From Oscillatoriales cyanobacterium (GTDB lineage: Bacteria; Cyanobacteriota; Cyanobacteriia; CACIAM-69d), in assembly GCA_004292515.1 (NCBI GenBank), contig RDXB01000041.1, forward strand, positions 19,008 to 83,007: DNA of 64,000 bases, read 5' to 3'. The notes below the pieces were generated by a model. That model worked only from the letters and a program-made list of their open reading frames with translations, did no database searches and was not told the origin of the DNA. The position numbers were made by a program, and so were the translations under genes. Positions within the stretch are counted from its first letter, which is position 1, and each line of letters opens with the position of its first letter. Positions 1 to 8,551 of this stretch are shown here, piece by piece.

Positions 1-880
1 ACACAAACTTGAATAGCTCCACCTTGTTGAACTGGTGCAGCCGAATTAGCCCCCGAGTGTCGCGGCCATAGCTGCCGGCCTCGCGCCGGAAACAGGGCGT
101 GTAGGCACAGTGGTAGATCGGGAGCTGATCATCGCTGAGGATTTCATCGCGGTAGAGGCTGGTGACGGGCACTTCGGCCGTGGGAGTCAGCCACAGGTCA
201 TCGCGATCGCACTTGAAGCTCTCTTCAGCAAACTTGGGCAACTGGCCCGAAGCCGTCAAGGAAGCGGAGTTGATCAAAATTGGCGGCAATACTTCGGTGT
301 AACCGGCAGCGATGTGGCGATCGAGCATGAAGCTAATCAAGGCCCGCTCCAGGGCAGCCCCCTCGCCCAGCAGCGCCACAAACCGACTTTGGGCAATGCG
401 GGTGGCGCGCTCAAAGTTCAGCCAGCCCAGCTTTTCGCCCACTTCGTAGTGGGGCAAAATGTCCGATCGCTGCGGGATCAGTTCATCCCCCCAGCGGCGA
501 ATTTCCAGATTGTCGTCCTCGTCCTTGCCGATCGGGGTGGTCGGGTCAGGCAAGTTGGGCATCGTCATCAGGGCGCTTTCGATTTGCGCCTTCAGGTCGC
601 GCTCTTGGGGTTCCAGGTCGGCCAGTTGGGCCTTAACTTGGTTGCCTTCGTCTTTCAGGGCAGTGATTTCAGGGCTGCTGGGATCGGCCCCCTGCTTCAT
701 TTTTTGGCCCACCAGTTTGCCAATTTCGTTGCTGCGGGCCTGGAGATCATTGCGCTGTTGTTCGAGATCGCGCACGGCTCGATCGAGATCCAAAATTGGC
801 GCGATATCGTATTGGCCGCGGTGGTTGAGGCGCGCTTGTACGTCGTCAGGTTGGGCGCGAAGTAGCTTCAGGTCTAGCAC
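1..880 (-). CDS. serS: Seryl-tRNA synthetase, N-terminal part (runs off the left edge)
   Basis: Charges tRNA-Ser with serine in the cytoplasm. Read on the minus strand from a GTG at 880-878, the protein begins [17 protein letters not shown], the usual start of the family. A long charged helical stretch follows (about residues 30-105, with [18 protein letters not shown]), which is the antiparallel coiled-coil arm that holds the tRNA. The class II catalytic core then begins; [18 protein letters not shown] (motif 2 with its ATP-binding arginine) lies close to the window edge. About 293 codons are visible of the usual 420-430, so the C-terminal third including motif 3 is outside the window. GTG is taken as the start because no in-frame ATG lies nearby and the family conserves the first residues. 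The next gene is divergent. Confidence 0.95.
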   Translation of the reverse strand, partial: MLDLKLLRAQPDDVQARLNHRGQYDIAPILDLDRAVRDLEQQRNDLQARSNEIGKLVGQKMKQGADPSSPEITALKDEGNQVKAQLADLEPQERDLKAQIESALMTMPNLPDPTTPIGKDEDDNLEIRRWGDELIPQRSDILPHYEVGEKLGWLNFERATRIAQSRFVALLGEGAALERALISFMLDRHIAAGYTEVLPPILINSASLTASGQLPKFAEESFKCDRDDLWLTPTAEVPVTSLYRDEILSDDQLPIYHCAYTPCFRREAGSYGRDTRGLIRLHQFNKVELFKFV

Positions 881-1018
881 GATCGATGGGGGCTTTTTTC
901 GGTGATATCTTGAGGTGCAACCATTCTATCGGCTGGCCACCCTTCGCTCGATCGCCCCGGTTAACTTCTCGCGTTGCCCCGGTGGCCGCCCCCGATCGCC
1001 TGCCCAATTCCACAACCT

Positions 1019-1360
1019 ATGGATTACGAAACCGCCCGCGCCTTCTTGATCGGTCAGGGCAATGCTGGCCCCGAAAACCCCGACGCTTTTTTGAACCGGC
1101 TGAAGGTCGGCAAGCCCCCGATTCCGGGCCAGGTCACATCGATTTTGCTGGCATTGAAAATGGTCTACAACGCCCTTGACGGCACACCCAGCCTCAGTCG
1201 TGAGCTAGCGGGGCCGCTGTATCGGATTGCGATCGAGAGTCGAGAAGCCTATGAACAAGGCGATCGCACTGGGGTGAACTGGCCACCACTCTTAGACGAA
1301 GACTTGGAGCGGATCGCCCGGGCCGCAGGCCATATTTTCATGGGCCGCTGGCAGGACTAG
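1019..1360 (+). CDS. Conserved cyanobacterial protein of unknown function (113 aa)
   Basis: A small soluble protein beginning MDYETARAFLIGQGNAGPEN and ending AAGHIFMGRWQD. It looks like a short helical cyanobacterial family that, from memory, is sometimes labelled dethiobiotin synthetase in databases; it has no P-loop and nothing of that enzyme's fold is visible, so that label is not supported. An upstream in-frame ATG at 974 would add 15 proline-rich residues that look like non-coding sequence, so the ATG at 1019 is preferred. It is divergent from serS. The stop codon TAG (1358-1360) is shared with the left end of a family A element: TA plus the first G of GGGTCTGTCATCA. The gene may thus have been trimmed or simply re-terminated by the insertion. 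Function unknown. Confidence 0.75.
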   Translation: MDYETARAFLIGQGNAGPENPDAFLNRLKVGKPPIPGQVTSILLALKMVYNALDGTPSLSRELAGPLYRIAIESREAYEQGDRTGVNWPPLLDEDLERIARAAGHIFMGRWQD

Positions 1361-1534
1361 GGTCTGTCATCAAATCCCTGAAACAAATCCCTGAAACAAA
1401 TCCCTGAAACCCTGATGCTGTCGTTAGCGGATCGTGAGGGGCAAGGGGCTTGAGCCAATTGTCTAGGGCGTTTGGGCTAGGAAAATGGGTCGTTTCAGCC
1501 CCAATCAAGCTCATTTGGATAACACGCCCTCAGA
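1360..1534 (+). mobile_element. Family A non-coding element (MITE-like), copy A1
   Basis: The left end GGGTCTGTCATCA follows TA in the stop codon of the previous gene. The body holds the family's usual GAAACCCTGATGCTGTCG and a degenerate core (GCAAGGGGCTTGAGCC at about 1441). A right half with GTTTCAGCC and the end ATAACACGCCCTC closes it near 1534. A 14-bp unit (CCTGAAACAAATCC) is repeated three times near the left end. No ORF is credible inside. Confidence 0.6.
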
Positions 1535-2020
1535 CGGGATCGCTACTGCTCGGCTCAAAATTCAACAACCGCCTTTCGATCGCTCGCCAATACAAGGGCG
1601 ATCGGGCAGTGGAGCTGAGTTGCGCTCAGGCAATTGAGGCTGCTGCAACGAACGGTCTTGCCCCACTGCCCCCTGCAATCGTTCCAGATAGGATGCGGAC
1701 GATCGCCAGTTTGTCTTGAAGAAGTGAACGAGTTTGCCATCGTCAGCGCCAAACCTCTACTCAGAAACGTCGGGTCAATGGGGATCTCAATGGGGTCAGG
1801 ATCACATCAGGTGGCGCGATGGAGTGGCGATCGCCTCCCATCAGCCCTGAATGCTCCTTGGGAAAATGGGGTTCAATGCAGGTAGAGGGTGCCTAGATGT
1901 TCGGCTGCTGGGCTGAACTCGGTGGTTGAAGTCGCAACTGCGATCTGAATTGCGATCTCAATTCCGATCGCAGTTAACCCAAGGCCACCGCAGAGCAAGG
2001 AGCGCTAACAACTAACGATC

Positions 2021-2076
2021 TTCACCATGCAATCTTCACCATGCAATCTTCACCATGCAATCTCCACCATGCAATC
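2021..2076. repeat. Tandem repeat, 4 x 14 bp
   Basis: Four direct copies of TTCACCATGCAATC, the last with one change (TCCACCATGCAATC). Non-coding, upstream of the WcaI-like glycosyltransferase gene. Confidence 0.9.
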
Positions 2077-2120
2077 CACCTAGCGGCAAGCCTCAGCATG
2101 GACGCGGCGATCGCAGTCAT

Positions 2121-2180
2121 TTTGTTGATCATCTCTTGGGTTGGTTGATCGTCTCTTGGGTTGGTTGATCGTCTCTTGGG
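2121..2180. repeat. Tandem repeat, 3 x 20 bp
   Basis: Three direct 20-bp units of the form TTGGTTGATCGTCTCTTGGG; the second and third are identical and the first differs at three positions. Non-coding. Confidence 0.9.
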
Positions 2181-2351
2181 TCGCTTGCCGAACTTATTAC
2201 CACGCCCGTCGTCACACCCACTGTTGCACCCCAAACGGGAATGGCTGTGTGCCTTGCGCGGCTGCATTCTCTCCCCATACGTCTCTAGACCGGGTATTGC
2301 AACCCGGAGTGCCGTTCATCTCAGTCACCCCGTACTGGTTAGCCTATTGCT

Positions 2352-3719
<1,368 letters not shown>

Positions 3720-3792
3720 CGCTTGCTCGATCGCCTGCTATCGGCCATGCAGGATGGTTGCGGCATCATGCCGACATGGGTTGGGCCAAGTG

Positions 3793-4650
3793 CTAGGTTA
3801 GGGCCAGCGCGTCATAGCTGCCAAACACCTTTAGGATTTCCACCCGATCGCGCAGTTCTTGCAGCGCCGCCTGGGTGCGAGACTCTTGCTGGCCTGCTTC
3901 TAGGTCTAGAAAAAACACATAATCGCCCAGACCCCGCTTTGAAGGGCGCGATTCAATCCGACAGAGATTAATATCCCGACTGGCGAGGGTCGCTAGGGGC
4001 TTGAGCAGGGAGCCAGGGTTGTTGATCGTCGAAAAGGCGATCGCCGTGTGGCTGCCATCTTGGTGAGTGGGTTGACGCGCGATCGCCCAAAACCGAGTGC
4101 AATTTTCGGGACAGTCGCTAATTTGGCGGGCCAACACCGGCAAGTCGTAGAGCATGGCCGCCCGCTCCGAGGAAATGGCCGCCGCCTGGGGTTGGCCCTG
4201 CACATTAATTAACGCTTCGGTGGTGGAGTTGGTCGGGGTGGCCTGGGCGTTGGGCAGGTGGGTTTCGATCCAGTGCTGACATTGGGCCAGGGCCTGGGGA
4301 TGGGAATAGACCGTGGTGATGGCGGCGAAGTCGGCTGCTTGGGAAATCAACACATGGGCGATCGGCAGCACGATCGCCTGCTGAACCTGTAAGCCATCTA
4401 GCTGCCACAGGGTATCGAGGGTGGTGGTGACGCTGCCTTGGATCGAATTTTCCACCGGAACCACCACCAAGGGCACTTCACCGCTGGCCACCGCTTCTAG
4501 GGTTTGGGCAATGCTGGGGTAGGGGCACAGTTCAGCCGGGAAGGGTTCACGGGTCGATCGCCACTGGGCATAGCCGGTGGCGGCGGCCTCGGCATAGGTT
4601 CCCACCGGGCCGAGGTAGCCAATCACGATCGGGCTGGTGGGAGCAGTCAT
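3793..4650 (-). CDS. pheA: Prephenate dehydratase
   Basis: Converts prephenate to phenylpyruvate, the committed step to phenylalanine, in the cytoplasm. The 285-aa protein opens with IGYLGPVGTYAEAAATGYA and contains VPVENSIQGSVTTTLDTL and the catalytic NCTRFWAIAR (Thr-Arg-Phe, TRF). A C-terminal ACT domain (about residues 200-280) carries the Phe-binding ESRPSKRGLGDYVFFLDLE, so feedback inhibition by phenylalanine is expected. The length fits monofunctional bacterial PheA with no chorismate mutase domain. It is convergent with the glycosyltransferase gene. An ORF (4647-4967) that would overlap its start is low complexity and was rejected. Confidence 0.95.
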   Translation of the reverse strand: MTAPTSPIVIGYLGPVGTYAEAAATGYAQWRSTREPFPAELCPYPSIAQTLEAVASGEVPLVVVPVENSIQGSVTTTLDTLWQLDGLQVQQAIVLPIAHVLISQAADFAAITTVYSHPQALAQCQHWIETHLPNAQATPTNSTTEALINVQGQPQAAAISSERAAMLYDLPVLARQISDCPENCTRFWAIARQPTHQDGSHTAIAFSTINNPGSLLKPLATLASRDINLCRIESRPSKRGLGDYVFFLDLEAGQQESRTQAALQELRDRVEILKVFGSYDALALT

Positions 4651-4945
4651 AGCGCGTGCACTCGCGGAAACTGGGGCAAAAAATGGGGATCTAACTTCAG
4701 AATACGACGCTTTTGGGGGCGATCGAAGGTGGACGATCGCCCCCGTCCGCTGGGAACTGGCGGGCGATCGCTCCCCAGAAATCGATCACCCCAATCGGTA
4801 CGAACCGGTATGATCAGATCCACCCAGTCAGATCCACCAAGATTGATCTGTGCCTGATCCCTGCCTGATCTATGCCTGTGATCTATGCCTGATTGGTTCA
4901 CTCTGGCTACTTTCAACCCTATGACCTCAAGCGGGGGCGTTTCCG

Positions 4946-5518
4946 GTGGCTGCTTTTTTTGCGTCACAGACCATTGATCTACCGGTTCCCCTCATGCCTC
5001 GCTCGATCGCGGAGTATTTGCAACAACCGCATCGAGTCGCCATGTCTGCTGCTCGGCCGGGGCGTGTGGTTTCCTTAGGCGGTGATCGATACCAACTGTC
5101 GGTGCGGCCGTTGGCCTTTGCTCATTTGCGCTTTCAACCCGTGGTGGATCTGCGAGTCTGGGCCGATGAAGCGGAGGTGGTGCGGCTGAAATCGACCCGC
5201 TGTGACCTGCAAGGGATTGAGCTGGGCGATGGCTTTTCCCTGGAGCTGTTTGGCCAACTGCGGTCGGTCAGTGGTCCCGGTGGCGATCGGCTCAAGGGCA
5301 TGGTGGACTTGGGCGTGCGGGTGGATTTGCCGCCGCCACTCGATCGCATCCCCGCCGCCGCCATGCAATCGGCGGGTCAACTGCTGTTGGTGCAAGTGTT
5401 AGCCCGCATGAAGCATCGCTTGGTAGAACGCCTCAGAGCCGATTACCGCGCTTGGGCCACTGAACCGCACGATCGCCCCCCCACTGAACTGAACTCTTCC
5501 CGCTGCGAAGCCTCATGA
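4946..5518 (+). CDS. DUF1997 family protein (190 aa)
   Basis: Member of a family conserved in cyanobacteria and plastid-bearing plants, function not established. The N-terminus AAFFASQTIDLPVPLMPRS and the middle PVVDLRVWADEAEVV..STRCDLQGIEL match the family as I remember it, and the typical VDLPPPLDRIP follows. The GTG at 4946 is chosen because the family's first strand (FxASQTxxxPVP) begins immediately after it and a G-rich run lies 8-12 bases upstream. The last four bases (ATGA) overlap the cobM start, so the two are translationally coupled. Whether this reflects a role near tetrapyrroles is unknown. Confidence 0.85.
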   Translation: MAAFFASQTIDLPVPLMPRSIAEYLQQPHRVAMSAARPGRVVSLGGDRYQLSVRPLAFAHLRFQPVVDLRVWADEAEVVRLKSTRCDLQGIELGDGFSLELFGQLRSVSGPGGDRLKGMVDLGVRVDLPPPLDRIPAAAMQSAGQLLLVQVLARMKHRLVERLRADYRAWATEPHDRPPTELNSSRCEAS

Positions 5519-6363
5519 CCTCTGACGTTGACCCCACCTTGGCGATCGATCCCGTTGCTCCGTTGCCCGAGTCGTCTCTCGATCGCCCCGCCACCGTGCG
5601 GATTGTCGGCGCGGGGCCCGGCGATCCCGACCTCATTTCCGTGCGGGGCCAAAAGCTCTTAGCCACCGCCGATACGGTCTTTTTTGCGGGATCTCTGGTT
5701 CCTGCCGCCATGTTGACCCACTGCCGGCCCGATGTGGAAGTGATTGATACGCGATCGCTGGTTCTCGAAGACTGGCTGCCGATCGTGATCGAACGAGCCA
5801 AGGCCGGACGGCAGGTGGTGCGCCTGCAAGATGGCGATCCCTCGCTCTATGGCGCACTCCATGAAGTAGTGACCCAACTGCTGGAACAGGACATCCCCTT
5901 TGAAGTGGTTCCGGGCATCAGCGCCTTTCAAGCGGCGGCCGCTCGCTTGGCGATCGAGCTGACTGTGCCCAACCTGGTGCAAAGCATCATCCTGACCCGC
6001 GCGCGTGGGGAAACCCAAGTGCCCGATGCGGAAGACCTGGCTAGCTTGGCCGCCCACCAAGCCAGTCTCTGTTTGTATCTGAGCGCCCACCATGCCCAAC
6101 GGGCCCAAGATCAATTGGCGGCCCATTACCCGCCGGAAATGACGATCGCCCTTTGCTATCGAATTGGTTGGGACGACGAGCGGGTGGTGCTCTGTCGGCT
6201 TGATGAACTGGCCACCGTTACCCACCGGGAAAAGCTAACGCGCACGGTACTTTATGTGATCAGCCCCGCTTTGGATGCCATGACCACAGCCACCACCGCG
6301 CGATCGCGCCTCTACAGCACCGATCACCGCCACCTTTTTCGTCCCAAAGCCAGCCAACCCTAG
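5515..6363 (+). CDS. cobM: Precorrin-4 C11-methyltransferase
   Basis: SAM-dependent methyltransferase that methylates C-11 of the corrin precursor in vitamin B12 synthesis. The 282-aa protein has the glycine-rich VRIVGAGPGDPDLISVRG, FFAGSLVPAAML, VRLQDGDPSLYGALHE and VVPGISAFQAAAARL, all hallmarks of the tetrapyrrole methylase fold. LSAHHAQRAQDQL and the later ALCYRIGWDDE are CobM/CbiF-like. The start ATG lies inside the end of the DUF1997 gene, and cobK begins 5 bp after the stop, giving a three-gene operon. About 25 residues precede the conserved strand and are poorly conserved. No cobalamin riboswitch was recognised upstream. Confidence 0.93.
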   Translation: MTSDVDPTLAIDPVAPLPESSLDRPATVRIVGAGPGDPDLISVRGQKLLATADTVFFAGSLVPAAMLTHCRPDVEVIDTRSLVLEDWLPIVIERAKAGRQVVRLQDGDPSLYGALHEVVTQLLEQDIPFEVVPGISAFQAAAARLAIELTVPNLVQSIILTRARGETQVPDAEDLASLAAHQASLCLYLSAHHAQRAQDQLAAHYPPEMTIALCYRIGWDDERVVLCRLDELATVTHREKLTRTVLYVISPALDAMTTATTARSRLYSTDHRHLFRPKASQP

Positions 6364-6368
6364 GGGCC

Positions 6369-7118
6369 ATGCTGTGGCTGATTGGTGGCACCAGCGACAG
6401 CCGAACGATCGCCCAAGCCCTTGATCGGGCGGGTTTGCCTTGGATTGCCACGGTGGTGAACCCGGCGGCGACTCGGCTATACGCGGGGTTGGCTGGCTCG
6501 GTGCGATCGGGCGCGTTTGCTGCTGCTACGTTGATCCCCTGGTTAACCGACCAAGGGATCCAAGGGATTATCGATGCGTCCCATCCCTTCGCCACAGCTA
6601 TTTCCCAAGAGGCGATCGCCGCCGCTGCGGTGCGATCGATCCCCTATCTCCGGTTTGAGCGGCCCGCTATTCCTTTGGAGCCGCCGGCCCTGGGCCTGCC
6701 AAGCCTGGAAGCGGCCCTCAGCGATCGCCTGCTGGCCGGTCGGCGCGTGCTGTTCACCTTGGGTGTGAAGTCGTTGCCGTCGATTTTGCCCTGGCGCGAT
6801 CGGGTGGCGGCGCTCTGGGTGCGGGTGTTGCCGGAGTCGGTGGATGCGGCGATCGCCCTCGGGTTCGATCGCGCGGCGGTGATTGGTCAGCGGCTGCCGG
6901 TAGATCCTGCCCAAGAGCGCGCCGACTGGCAAAACCGGGCGATCGAAGTGGTTGTCACCAAGGCGGCCGGCGCGGCGGGTGGCTTGGATCTAAAGCAGGC
7001 GATCGCTCGGGAGCTGGGGGTGCAACTGCTGGTGATCGATCGCCCAGCGATCAGCTACCCGGCACAAACCGATCGCCTGGATGTCTTAGTGGCTTTTGGC
7101 CAAAGGGCGATCGGTTAG
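6369..7118 (+). CDS. cobK: Precorrin-6A reductase (CobK/CbiJ)
   Basis: NAD(P)H-dependent reductase that reduces the corrin macrocycle after ring contraction. The 249-aa protein starts MLWLIGGTSDSRTIAQAL, the family's N-terminal GGT(S/R)(D/E) loop, followed by IIDASHPFATAISQEA and PYLRFERPAIPL. LFTLGVKSLPSIL and VVVTKAAGAAGGLDLKQAIA are also family blocks, the latter matching the usual TKxSG-x2-GG-x2-K pattern with Ala for Ser. It lies 5 bp downstream of cobM in the same operon. The adjacency of cobM and cobK supports both calls. Confidence 0.92.
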   Translation: MLWLIGGTSDSRTIAQALDRAGLPWIATVVNPAATRLYAGLAGSVRSGAFAAATLIPWLTDQGIQGIIDASHPFATAISQEAIAAAAVRSIPYLRFERPAIPLEPPALGLPSLEAALSDRLLAGRRVLFTLGVKSLPSILPWRDRVAALWVRVLPESVDAAIALGFDRAAVIGQRLPVDPAQERADWQNRAIEVVVTKAAGAAGGLDLKQAIARELGVQLLVIDRPAISYPAQTDRLDVLVAFGQRAIG

Positions 7119-7138
7119 GACTTATACCAGCAGGACTC

Positions 7139-7242
7139 ATACCAGCTTCGATTACCACTGCTACAAATTCTGCCCTAAAACCCTTGTCAGGCAAGGAGCT
7201 TGAGTAGCGTCAATTCACGAAATTAATTCACAAAATTGGTAT
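7139..7242. mobile_element. Family C element, copy C1 (about 104 bp)
   Basis: Ends ATACCAGCTT and AAATTGGTAT form imperfect inverted repeats; the body (TACAAATTCTGCCCTAAAACCC...GAGCTTGAGTAGC) matches copy C2 near 34.4 kb closely. The right end lies against the stop of the minus-strand gene at 7242: the bases TTA (7242-7244), read on the other strand, are its TAA. Confidence 0.75.
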
Positions 7243-8510
7243 TACATCAGCCGATCGCCTCCCCCGATCGCCTCCCCAACACCATCCAAGATCGCCGATC
7301 GGGTGGCCAAGGCTCGCTCTAGGTGGGGACGCAACCAGTCGGGTAAGCGCTGGTGAATATCTTCCCAAGCCGCCCGGTTCAGGGCCTGGATCGGAAAGGC
7401 CAACGCCACGATCGTCACCTGAATCGAGGCCTCGGGTTCCGGCAGTCCGCTGCAATATTTCACAAAATCTTGCAGAAACTCCCAATCAGTTGGGGAAATT
7501 CGTCGCTGAGGAAAGTTGCTGGCTATTAACCGCTGATAGAACTGCCCAAGCGAACTGTGCCAAGTGGATTCGAGATCGGCTGCGGCCGTGTTGTACCACC
7601 GCTGGCAATATTGGGCGCGGGCACTGCTCAGTTCATTCAAGGCACTGGGGTGACCGGGCGATCGCTGGCAGAGGTCTAGACAGTCCTGCATCCAATGTAA
7701 CCAAAAACCGTCCCATTGAGGAACGCCGGGTTCACCGAGGTTGCGAGGTGGAAACGCCGGGGCGATCGCGCCAACCGCCGTGCGTTTTCGCAAAAAGCCA
7801 TTGATACACCAAGTGACATTCCGCTCGTAAAAATCGCAGTAGTGGGTGTCAATTTCGTACTCGTCCCCGCAGACCGCTAGGAATTCCGCCAAGGCCTGCA
7901 ATGGTTTCCCGGCGCTGAGGCTGTCTTCTACAATCAGGTAATCGCCGCGATCGAGCCAGGGATGGAAAAATTCCAACACCGCGATCGTTGTGCCATAGGA
8001 ATGATCCGCGTCTTCAATGATCAACCAAGGGCGGGGCAAGCTGGCCAGCCAGTCTGCCGAAAGCGTCGCCCCCAGGTTGCGCCCATCCCCTTCGAGGAAC
8101 GTGACGCGCGGGTGGCTGACCTCCGTGACCCGGTTAATATCGATCGAGTAGATTTGGCCATCAATCCCAAAGTTATTCAGTTGGTCGCCCAGCCACAGGG
8201 CACTGCCCCCCGCAAAGGAGCCAATCTCAAAAATCGTGCGCGGCTTTAGTTCCCACAGCAGCAGGGAATAGAGCGCCCAGTCAAAGGGATTTTTGATCGT
8301 TTGGATGCCGCGATAGCTGTACTGGCGGGCGGCCATTTCCAGTGCCATCGCATCGGTGTTGCTCAGGAAGCTGGTATCCACGGGCCGCACCGCATCCCAC
8401 AGGCGATCGCGCCAATGGCAGAACCGATCTTCGGCCTGGGCTTCAGCGGACTCCGTGGTGATGGCCACAGGCTGCTCGGTTGGCAAATCAGGGCTGCGCT
8501 CACCAACCAC
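7242..8510 (-). CDS. CmcI-like methyltransferase with a C-terminal copy of domain X (422 aa)
   Basis: The N-terminal half (about residues 50-260) resembles the CmcI/cephalosporin-hydroxylase group of SAM-dependent methyltransferases often found in glycan clusters. It has the SAM loop TIFEIGSFAGGSALWLG, then IYSIDINRV and WLIIEDADHSYGTT (acidic metal-site residues). It is a close paralogue of the 232-aa protein encoded at 11778-12476. Residues about 269-405 form a second domain that aligns by eye with two domains of the next upstream gene's product (ALNELSSARAQYCQRWYN against TIAELRQLRRQVADFWLT; LPDWLRP against LPAWLLP). I call it domain X; its function is unknown. Last gene of the minus-strand cluster, 41 bp after its neighbour. 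Its stop codon abuts element C1. Confidence 0.75.
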   Translation of the reverse strand: MVGERSPDLPTEQPVAITTESAEAQAEDRFCHWRDRLWDAVRPVDTSFLSNTDAMALEMAARQYSYRGIQTIKNPFDWALYSLLLWELKPRTIFEIGSFAGGSALWLGDQLNNFGIDGQIYSIDINRVTEVSHPRVTFLEGDGRNLGATLSADWLASLPRPWLIIEDADHSYGTTIAVLEFFHPWLDRGDYLIVEDSLSAGKPLQALAEFLAVCGDEYEIDTHYCDFYERNVTWCINGFLRKRTAVGAIAPAFPPRNLGEPGVPQWDGFWLHWMQDCLDLCQRSPGHPSALNELSSARAQYCQRWYNTAAADLESTWHSSLGQFYQRLIASNFPQRRISPTDWEFLQDFVKYCSGLPEPEASIQVTIVALAFPIQALNRAAWEDIHQRLPDWLRPHLERALATRSAILDGVGEAIGGGDRLM

Positions 8511-8551
8511 CAGGCGATCGGCCCCTGGGGCATCGTCAGGATCGTCAGCCC

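Larger units (their letters stand above)
1535..2351. other. Non-coding stretch with two tandem arrays
   Basis: Apart from element A1 to its left and the two tandem arrays at 2021-2076 and 2121-2180, I see no convincing gene. The short ORFs here have no family resemblance and cross the repeats. The 170 bases before 2352 presumably hold the promoter of the glycosyltransferase gene, but no clear -10/-35 pair was identified. Confidence 0.6.

Noticed and set aside
110..905. Two overlapping plus-strand ORFs at the left edge
   Set aside because: They are shadows of serS on the minus strand, which runs off the window edge and was read by hand.
4647..4967. 106-codon minus-strand ORF overlapping the pheA start
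   Set aside because: Asp/Arg-rich low complexity produced by repeated GATC-rich DNA; no family resemblance.
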